Positions 6,032 to 11,975 of a stretch of 11,975 nucleotides of DNA are shown piece by piece. Below the pieces are notes generated by a model. It was given only the letters and a program-made list of their open reading frames with translations, had not been told where the DNA came from and did no database searches. This stretch comes from Euryarchaeota archaeon UBA62 (GTDB lineage: Archaea; Thermoplasmatota; Poseidoniia; Poseidoniales; Thalassarchaeaceae): assembly GCA_002502095.1 (NCBI GenBank), contig DAPJ01000027.1:1-11975 (forward strand), in the 5' to 3' direction. The position numbers and the translations under genes were made by a program. Position 1 is the stretch's first letter. Each line of letters begins with the position of its first letter.

Positions 6032-6982
6032 CTAGAATATTCTCGAGTCCAGAGGCCGCAAAGTTCCGTCTTCACTCACTTCTTGAATATCTTCTTGCTT
6101 CCTTCCTCCGACTATTGCGGCGGCGGCAAGCGCGGTCATCATCATGGACCCCATCACTTCGAAACCTGGCAGATAAACTCCACGGATGTAGATCGTCATT
6201 GATTGGACCATGTAATTCGGTATGCCTTCAGTACGTACTGAATACTCAGATGTTGCCTTAAACTGCAAATTGAAGAACTTATCAGTCCAACCTTGATTCT
6301 TGGGTGTTCGAATCTGGACCCTTACCTTCTCAGCTGGGGCCGAGGACTCTATTTCCACTGACACCAGAGGTAGGCTGATTTGGAATCCCTCATCGTTGAG
6401 CTCGTCATAATTAACGACCTCGACATTGAATCGATCCATGGCATTACCGTCATTGTAGACATCGAAGGACATCATTACATCGACTTTGGGCCTGAGTTGC
6501 ATGAATGCAGTATCGGAAGCAACTCTTAGTCTGCTGAACTGCTTGATTACTGCTAGTACCTTGTAGGTGGTCGGTGCGCCATTGGGCCATGTGATGCCAT
6601 CTGCCTGAACAACTTGAGCAGTGATGGAGATTTGGTGTTGGCCCTCAGGCATTCTCAAATCTGCCCTAAGGATAACTTGGAAGCTTACATCCGCTCCTGA
6701 ACCTACTGACATGGAAGCTGGGCCCGCCGAAATCAGTGCACCTGATTGGATCTGTAGATCGACCTTCTCGCTGTGGACAGTTGGGTTCTGTAAGGTACAA
6801 TACACAATAGAAGTCCTTGTCGCACCCGGATAAACCTCGATCGGTTGTGGGTTATCACAGGTCAATGTGATATCAGGAGTTGGGTTAGTCTGAGCATGAA
6901 CTGCGGCGGCTCCAGCCCATGTACTCAAGAAGTACACCATGAGAATCAACATGCTAGTCCTCACAGAGCCTCGGCTTGACAT
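6032..6982 (-). CDS. Secreted beta-rich protein with PGF-like C-terminal membrane anchor
   Basis: 316 residues from the ATG at 6982. A signal peptide covers about residues 1-30: a basic start (SSRGSVRTS), a hydrophobic core, and a probable cut after AVHA before QTNPTP. The body alternates beta strands in NPQ.../VYPGATRTSIVYCTLQNP and FDVYNDGNAMDRFNVEVVN patterns typical of archaeal CARDB/NEW3-like Ig-fold domains, probably two of them. C42 and C62 could form a disulfide in the first. Near the C-terminus a PGF tripeptide (272-274) opens a hydrophobic helix ending in GGRK, followed by 20 acidic residues. The frame is open back to a TTG at 7045, but that would bury the signal peptide behind 21 residues, so 6982 is preferred. 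It is transcribed in the same direction as the tRNA upstream. The role is probably in the cell envelope; the ligand is unknown. Confidence 0.65.
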   Translation of the reverse strand: MSSRGSVRTSMLILMVYFLSTWAGAAAVHAQTNPTPDITLTCDNPQPIEVYPGATRTSIVYCTLQNPTVHSEKVDLQIQSGALISAGPASMSVGSGADVSFQVILRADLRMPEGQHQISITAQVVQADGITWPNGAPTTYKVLAVIKQFSRLRVASDTAFMQLRPKVDVMMSFDVYNDGNAMDRFNVEVVNYDELNDEGFQISLPLVSVEIESSAPAEKVRVQIRTPKNQGWTDKFFNLQFKATSEYSVRTEGIPNYMVQSMTIYIRGVYLPGFEVMGSMMMTALAAAAIVGGRKQEDIQEVSEDGTLRPLDSRIF

Positions 6983-7066
6983 CAGAGTGATGGCCGTCAA
7001 GACCGTATTTGAGACTTCGCCCCCGACGCATACGAAAACGGCCAAATCCCAAGGTTGGTTGTAGAG

Positions 7067-7143
7067 TGGTGGACCCGACCGGATTTGAACCGATGACCAC
7101 TCGGTTATGAGCCGAGCGCTCTAACCAACTGAGCTACGGGTCC
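7067..7143 (-). tRNA. tRNA with CAT anticodon, probably elongator tRNA-Met
   Basis: The cloverleaf is complete. The 7-bp acceptor stem is GGACCCG/CGGGTCC, the D-arm is GCTC/GAGC, the anticodon stem is CTCGG/CCGAG with loop CTCATAA, the variable loop is five bases, and the T-arm is ATCGG/CCGGT with loop TTCAAAT. The discriminator is A, and CCA (7067-7069 on the complement) is encoded. There is no intron. The anticodon stem lacks the three consecutive G-C pairs of initiators, so this is elongator Met. A CAT anticodon modified to read AUA (Ile2) is the alternative and cannot be excluded by sequence alone. Confidence 0.95.
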
Positions 7144-7205
7144 CGTCTCGTGTGGCTGGCCATGGAGTCAAGAACCTTGCCGAAGAAAACCCTGCTAGTT
7201 AGTTA

Positions 7206-8798
7206 ATGGGAACCATCAAGCGTCGAGCCCCCTCCTCACAGTACATGACAAAGCTATGGGTGATGTTTTTCACATCGCTTCTCCTTGTTTCAGCTATGAA
7301 CTTCTATGCCGTGATAAGAGAGCCGGATATGATTGAAATTGACGAGATACGTAACTTCCCACGTGAAACTGTGAAAATAGAGGGGGTTCTGACTGGGTAT
7401 GTCAGAGACCCATACGGAGAGGGAGCTGATAGAATTGATCTCCAAGTTCAAGAGATAGATGGTCACTCTGTTGCGAAGGTCAGATGGAACGTTGATCGGA
7501 ATAACGAGGTGCCCCCAATTGGTACTGTAGTGACTGTAGAAGGGGAGGTATCCGAGTGGAATGGAAGGATTTGGCTTCAGTCGAACGGCTATGGAGCGAT
7601 TATTGCTCAGGATGGTTTCGTGGATTTTTCTGAGACAAAATTAGTGGAGGTCGGCAGGGACCCTCAGTCATTCTCTAACAGCTCATTGCAGATTGATGGC
7701 TGGATCAGTGAGGCTTTGGCTCCTGATGTCACATATCACTCACTATATTTGATGGACAATCATGTCTACGGAGGAGCGGATCATCTTCTTTACATTCAGA
7801 TTGAGGGACGGGTGATTGACTGGGTTGAAGCGGGAAGCCATGTCAGAGTAAGTGGATGGCTTCAGTTTGACGAACGGTCATACAGATGGAGGCTTTTGGT
7901 CCAAGCAAGCGAGGTCGAAGTGCTGAGCCAGGGCGTTCCATCGAGCGTTAATTGGGAAGCCGACCCATATTCCCTCACTTTCGACATAGGGAAGATGGTG
8001 TTCGCGACAGGGACGGTTGAAAACGAAGGGGGGGAATGGCTACTCAGAGGCCCATCGCCCAATGACAGTATATGCTTCCTCCCCTCTGAGGATGATTTAG
8101 ACCAGTCCAACCTAAGTGGGACCTCCGGGGTTTGGGCCGGGAGATTGGCATGGGCCGTGGATGAAGCCGAAGTCTGCCTTGATAGAGGCTACGACCTCAT
8201 GTCGGAAAGAGAGACAGGGGAATTCGGAGATAGCACAACAGAACTCTCAGCCGTTGCTTCTGACCCGTTCTCATACGTAGGCGGTAACTACACATTCGAA
8301 GGTTGGGTAACGGATCCTATCTCTCCTGATTACGACAAGGGATACGTCGGAGATGGGTCTGATTACTACGAGAGGCAGACCAAGTTGAGATTACTGCTTG
8401 TAGGTGAACACTCCGAATATATCGAAGCAAACCAGCCAATCAGGTTCAATGCTACAGTTCTTTGGTCTGATGCCGATGGAAGAGTGGTACTGGAGGCCAG
8501 ATCATGGACCCTAGGCGACTCTCCTGACCCTGTAGTACTCAATTGGGGGGATGGTTACAATTCTTGGAGGTGGGACTTGGGTAAAATGGTCCAACTAAGC
8601 GGTGAAGCTGTGACTGACGAAGATGGGATTGATTGGATTTCCAGGTCCGGGTCCGATGAGAAAGTATGTCTGCTGGGAGATGGAGCTGAGTCTATTGAGC
8701 AACTTTCCATCGGGGAGCCGGTAGATTGGGTAGGAAGGCTAAGCATGGAAGAATTTGGAATGGAGAGCACAGCTAGATTCTGCATAGATGTCAGATAG
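7206..8798 (+). CDS. Membrane-anchored exported protein of repeated OB-like modules
   Basis: 530 residues. A basic N-terminus (KRR) and one helix (about 16-36) act as an uncleaved signal anchor, and the rest is outside. Three A-type modules with an OB-fold-like strand pattern can be aligned: about 44-138, 150-240 and 352-436. Examples are VKIEGVLTGYV, LQIDGWISE and YTFEGWVTD at the first strands, and GSHVRVSGWL or QPIRFNATVL later. Two B-type modules (about 247-329 and 444-530) begin VNW/LNW, share DIGKMV/DLGKMV and end in WAGRL/WVGRL, and each has one cysteine pair (C290/C324, C488/C526). The order is A-A-B-A-B, so the A-B pair is duplicated. The stop codon overlaps the ribosome binding site of the permease gene, so the two proteins probably work together. 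Extracytoplasmic OB-like folds can bind sugars, lipids or proteins; nucleic-acid binding is not implied. The start has no clear Shine-Dalgarno site. Confidence 0.7.
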   Translation: MGTIKRRAPSSQYMTKLWVMFFTSLLLVSAMNFYAVIREPDMIEIDEIRNFPRETVKIEGVLTGYVRDPYGEGADRIDLQVQEIDGHSVAKVRWNVDRNNEVPPIGTVVTVEGEVSEWNGRIWLQSNGYGAIIAQDGFVDFSETKLVEVGRDPQSFSNSSLQIDGWISEALAPDVTYHSLYLMDNHVYGGADHLLYIQIEGRVIDWVEAGSHVRVSGWLQFDERSYRWRLLVQASEVEVLSQGVPSSVNWEADPYSLTFDIGKMVFATGTVENEGGEWLLRGPSPNDSICFLPSEDDLDQSNLSGTSGVWAGRLAWAVDEAEVCLDRGYDLMSERETGEFGDSTTELSAVASDPFSYVGGNYTFEGWVTDPISPDYDKGYVGDGSDYYERQTKLRLLLVGEHSEYIEANQPIRFNATVLWSDADGRVVLEARSWTLGDSPDPVVLNWGDGYNSWRWDLGKMVQLSGEAVTDEDGIDWISRSGSDEKVCLLGDGAESIEQLSIGEPVDWVGRLSMEEFGMESTARFCIDVR

Positions 8799-8803
8799 GT
8801 GAT
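8797..8803 (+). promoter_or_regulatory. Ribosome binding site supporting a TTG start
   Basis: AGGTGAT is a perfect 7-base match to the archaeal anti-Shine-Dalgarno sequence and ends three bases before the TTG at 8807. It overlaps the TAG stop of the upstream gene (8796-8798), which points to coupled translation. Confidence 0.75.
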
Positions 8804-8806
8804 CAC

Positions 8807-10468
8807 TTGGACCCAATTCTAGTTGACTTTGGATGGTTGATAGCCTCGTTCGTTTTTGGCGTAGGACTAGGATGTCTAACAGGGCTTATCCCTGGATTTC
8901 ATGTCAATAATGTTGCGTTGATCGCACTAAGTCTCTCCCCTGTAGCAGTGGGGATAGGCATTCCTCTCGATGCGGTTGCAGGCATAATTGTGGCTTGCGG
9001 AACAGTTCACACTTTCTTGAATTACATCCCAAGCGCGCTGGTTGGCGCTCCTGATGACAACATGGCTCTGGCACTACTGCCTGGTCATCGGATGCTGATT
9101 TCTGGGCAAGCCGCCCAGGGGGTCGCCTACTCGGCCAGGGGGTCGCAGATGGGGATGTTGATGTCCATTCCACTTCTAATCGTGGCCAGATTACTATTCG
9201 GAGAGAACCCCGGCCTAGGGCTGTACGAGTCCAGCAGGGATATTCTTCCTTGGCTACTACTGATTATCTCCATATTCCTCATCATGACTGAAACGACTAG
9301 GTTAGCATGGCCCGAGTGGATGCAAAGGGCTACTAGGAATTTCAAGATCCCCCTTCCAAGGCCAATTAATGTAGATTTTCCAATTGGCAGATTCAGGTAC
9401 AAGAGAAACTGGAATGAGATAGATCTGAGCATGGGTTCCAGTTCTAGAGTGGCGGGGATTCTGGTCGCTACTGCATTCTTCCTAATCTGTGGATTCTACG
9501 GATGGGCAGTATTCGAACTACCCGGTAGGTCCCCAGTAGGGATGCCTTCTGCTACTCTGCTGTTTCCCGGTTTGGCCGGGCTATTCGGAATAGCTAACCT
9601 GATAGATATCTACGTTACGACCTCTGAAATTCCCCCTCAGAAGCAGAACTGGGAAATGCCTCCTATGCGGCCTTTGGCGGTGCCCACGTTCCTCTCAGCC
9701 GTAGTATCTTCAGTAATGGCAATTCTTCCAGGTATGACTGCCGCTCAGGCAACTGTTGTAGTCATGAGTGCTAGAAATTTGTGGGGGAGACTGACGGATC
9801 CTAATTACATCCCTGCGGACTTCGAGCATGGCATACAGCCCGGATTCGTCCCAAAGCAATCTTTCACCAGCATCTCAGGGGATCTGGATGGTCTTTCCGC
9901 CGAAGAGAGAGAGCTCTTCGAAACAGCACTAGGAGAGGCCGCAGAGGCCAGTCCAGACTTGGACCTCAGTGCCCAGAGTCAGCAACAGGATCTTGAGGTG
10001 ATTGCGGTTCTTTCTTCAGTCAATACTGCCGTAACTGTCATGGTACTAGGTTTTCTCTACATGGTGGGCAGACCAAGGAGTGGTGCGGCTCTGGCACTTA
10101 ACATGATGTACCCGATTGATGGATGGAACGCCGTTGATCCTCCAGCAGATTTCGTAAGGTTGCTTGGAATAACTATTGCAGCTGGGCTGTTCGCGGTTCC
10201 AGTAATGATTGAGGTTGGAAAGGGGATGCTAAAAATGCATGAAATAGTACCACTGAGGACTCTTGTTTTCTCCGTAGCTGGGTTCGTTAGTATACTAGTA
10301 TGGCTTTCAACCGGATGGGTCGGGGTCGGCGTACTGATTGTGGGAACCGGCCTTGGGCTGATGCCTCCTCGGATAGGAATTAGGAGGAGTCATGCTATGG
10401 GAATAATACTAGTTCCGATCATGCTCTACACATTCGCACAGACGTTTGATAGCTTTGGTTTCATATGA
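8807..10468 (+). CDS. TctA/DUF112-family integral membrane permease (COG1784-like)
   Basis: 553 residues starting with TTG. About ten or more hydrophobic helices are arranged in two related halves, each with a re-entrant motif: GLIPGFHVNN (26-35) and AILPGMTAAQ (305-314). GRPRSGAALALN (421-432) is also typical of the archaeal TctA-like family. In bacteria TctA is the large permease of tripartite tricarboxylate transporters and works with TctB and a periplasmic TctC. No TctB or TctC gene is present here; the only operon partner is the anchored OB-module protein. Archaeal members have no proven substrate. A hydrophilic acidic segment (about 340-395, including SAEERELFETALGEAAEA) lies between helices in the second half and looks longer than usual. 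Another hydrophilic loop at 165-212 is basic. Transport of an organic anion is the default guess; export or lipid-linked substrates remain possible. Confidence 0.85.
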   Translation: MDPILVDFGWLIASFVFGVGLGCLTGLIPGFHVNNVALIALSLSPVAVGIGIPLDAVAGIIVACGTVHTFLNYIPSALVGAPDDNMALALLPGHRMLISGQAAQGVAYSARGSQMGMLMSIPLLIVARLLFGENPGLGLYESSRDILPWLLLIISIFLIMTETTRLAWPEWMQRATRNFKIPLPRPINVDFPIGRFRYKRNWNEIDLSMGSSSRVAGILVATAFFLICGFYGWAVFELPGRSPVGMPSATLLFPGLAGLFGIANLIDIYVTTSEIPPQKQNWEMPPMRPLAVPTFLSAVVSSVMAILPGMTAAQATVVVMSARNLWGRLTDPNYIPADFEHGIQPGFVPKQSFTSISGDLDGLSAEERELFETALGEAAEASPDLDLSAQSQQQDLEVIAVLSSVNTAVTVMVLGFLYMVGRPRSGAALALNMMYPIDGWNAVDPPADFVRLLGITIAAGLFAVPVMIEVGKGMLKMHEIVPLRTLVFSVAGFVSILVWLSTGWVGVGVLIVGTGLGLMPPRIGIRRSHAMGIILVPIMLYTFAQTFDSFGFI

Positions 10469-10560
10469 TAAAACCTCTAAAAAATTGGCTTCAGAAGAAA
10501 TCTCAACCACTGTAACCCTTATGTTTAGTACATGACTCCCGTGAAGCGAGTGTGGCAATA
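10469..10560 (+). promoter_or_regulatory. Intergenic region with a possible TATA box
   Basis: This 92-base gap follows the permease stop. A TATA-like TTATGTTTA (10519-10527), preceded by GTAACCC, would place transcription start near 10550, just before the ATG at 10561. A second AT-rich tract, CTAAAAAATT, lies at about 10475-10486. No ribosome binding site is clear, so a short-leader or leaderless mRNA is likely. Confidence 0.3.
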
Positions 10561-11975
10561 ATGACGGACAAAAGGACAATGGCAATTGGGATAGGAGCTC
10601 TGCTCTTACTTGTTAACTTGGGACTGATAGTTACTGGTTTTGTAGATGGTCAAATAGAGAGTACTGTTGAAGGTGCTGTTTCCGATGGGATGGACGGAAT
10701 GGACGATAAAGGCGTCGCGGATTACACCTATGACTATGACGACGATTGGTTGAATGTCTCAGGCGAAAAGGCTTACTTCGCTAATTCTATCTCTAATCTT
10801 GAAGACGTTCAGGCAAATGGGGCTGATCCAACTTACGAGATGATAGGCCCTTTCATCTACTACGAGAATACGACTCGTGAGATTCTAGACTTTGATTATA
10901 TTGAGAATACAATTACCTACTCTGGGTACGAGATATACGAGTGGTGTGAGGACTGCACTTGGATGGACGATGAAGGCGTGGAGCACGCGTCCGTTTCGGG
11001 AGATACCCTAACAAATCAAGTGAACATTCTCTGGAACACCCAGAGAGTGGCTGGAATGAATACTGGCATCGAGTATCTAGAGATTTTCGCCCAAGGAATG
11101 TTTGCAGCCAATATGATAGAGTTCGACCTCGCAAACAGAGCACCTAGTATTTGGGCATCTGAGGACATCAGTTCGATGATGACAGATACTACCACTGGGG
11201 ATATGGTACTAGCCGGTGCATATCTCGCGGCTGGAGGAGACGCTGGAATGGCAACATCCTTCCAGAATCTCGAACAATCCGTAATGTACGATGCCACAGA
11301 CCCGTCCACGGGAATTTGTATAGCCCTAACTTGTGACATCGGCCCAGTACTGGTTGCCGGAATGGGAGCCCCTGATGGAGGGCAGGTGACGCAGACCAGA
11401 GCGGCACTGTATGGATACGGCGATAGAGCCGAGCCAGAGCTATCTGCGATCGACCTAGGAGTGTATGCCTTAGCAGCTAACGCCTTCGCGACAAGAGGAG
11501 GTGGTGACGAGATCAACAACGAGACTCCTCAGCTGAGAGAGAGATTCCAAGAGGTAAGCGGTGTCAATATAATCAATCCAGATACACTGGACTTCCTTCT
11601 TTTCGATGACTTCAACGGACTGCTTGGGACCTTCACACTTTCTGGCGTCACCCTCCCCGGAATGGTAGTTGGCCTCCTGTTGCCTCTGCAGAGCGGTGAC
11701 TACTTCACTGCAATGGAGACCTACAATGTCGGACTACTCACCGTAGTCGATATCGCCACCTATGCCGAGACATGGGTCGGTTTGGGCCTATTAGGCTCAC
11801 CCACGGAATTCGAGAATATTCTACTGGGAGGCCAAGGGACCCTTACTGCTCCGGAATGGTGGATGGGTGCCTTTGGAGGGCTTGACTCGTTAGGTGGGAC
11901 ATACATCGAGGTTGGACTAAACATTGGGGATTATGTTGGAATGGCTTCACTATCTGCCGAAAAGGCGGACTTCAT
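10561..11975 (+). CDS. CD36/LIMP-2-like membrane-anchored protein, 3' truncated by window edge
   Basis: An ATG at 10561 opens a frame that runs to the end of the window with 471 full codons and no stop. A basic start (TDKR) precedes one transmembrane helix (about 8-27), then QIESTVEGAV. The outside part opens with a region very like the CD36/scavenger receptor B family. An aromatic strand (AYFANSISN, 71-79) corresponds to the FDVxNPxEV segment, followed by EDVQANGADPTYEMIGPFIY (81-100), which matches the family's xxGPYxY signature. ENTITYSGYEIYEW (115-128) matches its NxTVSY segment. Cysteine pairs are C129/C132 and C253/C258. CD36 proteins bind lipids and shuttle them through a tunnel in the ectodomain, and have a second helix at the C-terminus, which would lie beyond this window. 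The later part (about 150-471) is rich in Gly, Ala and Met and I cannot align it by eye. Assignment rests on the N-terminal 130 residues. Confidence 0.6.
   Translation, partial: MTDKRTMAIGIGALLLLVNLGLIVTGFVDGQIESTVEGAVSDGMDGMDDKGVADYTYDYDDDWLNVSGEKAYFANSISNLEDVQANGADPTYEMIGPFIYYENTTREILDFDYIENTITYSGYEIYEWCEDCTWMDDEGVEHASVSGDTLTNQVNILWNTQRVAGMNTGIEYLEIFAQGMFAANMIEFDLANRAPSIWASEDISSMMTDTTTGDMVLAGAYLAAGGDAGMATSFQNLEQSVMYDATDPSTGICIALTCDIGPVLVAGMGAPDGGQVTQTRAALYGYGDRAEPELSAIDLGVYALAANAFATRGGGDEINNETPQLRERFQEVSGVNIINPDTLDFLLFDDFNGLLGTFTLSGVTLPGMVVGLLLPLQSGDYFTAMETYNVGLLTVVDIATYAETWVGLGLLGSPTEFENILLGGQGTLTAPEWWMGAFGGLDSLGGTYIEVGLNIGDYVGMASLSAEKADF

Noticed and set aside
6983..7045. A TTG start at 7045 for the PGF-anchored secreted protein.
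   Set aside because: It would place 21 residues before a well-formed signal peptide that begins at the ATG at 6982.
7206..8798. Reading the OB-like modules as a nucleic-acid-binding or replication protein.
   Set aside because: The N-terminal signal anchor and the paired cysteines put the modules outside the cell, and OB folds also bind sugars and proteins.
8807..10468. A complete tripartite tricarboxylate transporter (TctABC).
   Set aside because: Neither flank encodes a TctB-like four-helix subunit or a TctC-like binding protein. Only the TctA-like subunit is present.

Overview
The window looks like a piece of a marine planktonic euryarchaeal genome, most likely the Poseidoniales (Marine Group II) or a close Thermoplasmatota relative; this placement is inference. 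The pointers are archaeal Shine-Dalgarno signals (AGGTGAT, GAGGGAT, GAGGT), TATA-like boxes in place of bacterial -35/-10 elements, a TctA/DUF112-type permease of the archaeal kind, a PGF-type C-terminal membrane anchor, a tRNA with encoded CCA, and many acidic one- to three-helix exported proteins of unknown function. Base composition is about half GC throughout and no insertion sequence, phage gene or CRISPR array is visible.

Layout. Positions 1-273 (+) hold the tail of an unidentified gene and a 53-residue DUF4177-like protein. Positions 393-1610 carry two divergent small membrane protein genes. Positions 1648-4651 (-) form a metal/redox block: an AKR6-type aldo/keto reductase, a CobW/COG0523 metallochaperone GTPase with an extra C-terminal domain, a thioredoxin-like [2Fe-2S] ferredoxin, and a 21-residue peptide with nine cysteines that has its own well-placed archaeal promoter. 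Positions 4710-6982 (-) hold two surface proteins: a three-helix protein with a large outside domain, and a secreted beta-rich protein anchored by a PGF-like C-terminal helix. A tRNA-CAT gene (-) follows at 7067-7143. Positions 7206-10468 (+) are a tight two-gene operon: an anchored protein built of repeated OB-like modules, then a TctA-like permease. From 10561 to the window edge (+) there is an incomplete membrane-anchored protein whose N-terminal part strongly resembles the eukaryotic CD36/LIMP-2 scavenger receptor family.

How the parts may work together. The CobW GTPase, the ferredoxin and the cysteine-rich micropeptide are all thiol-rich and adjacent, suggesting a small metal-homeostasis locus. 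A 21-bp-period direct repeat in front of the CobW promoter is a candidate operator. The right half appears to be envelope biology: the OB-module protein probably acts outside the cell with the permease (no TctB or TctC gene is present), followed by the CD36-like protein, which could bind or shuttle lipids. These roles are inference from family resemblance and gene order.
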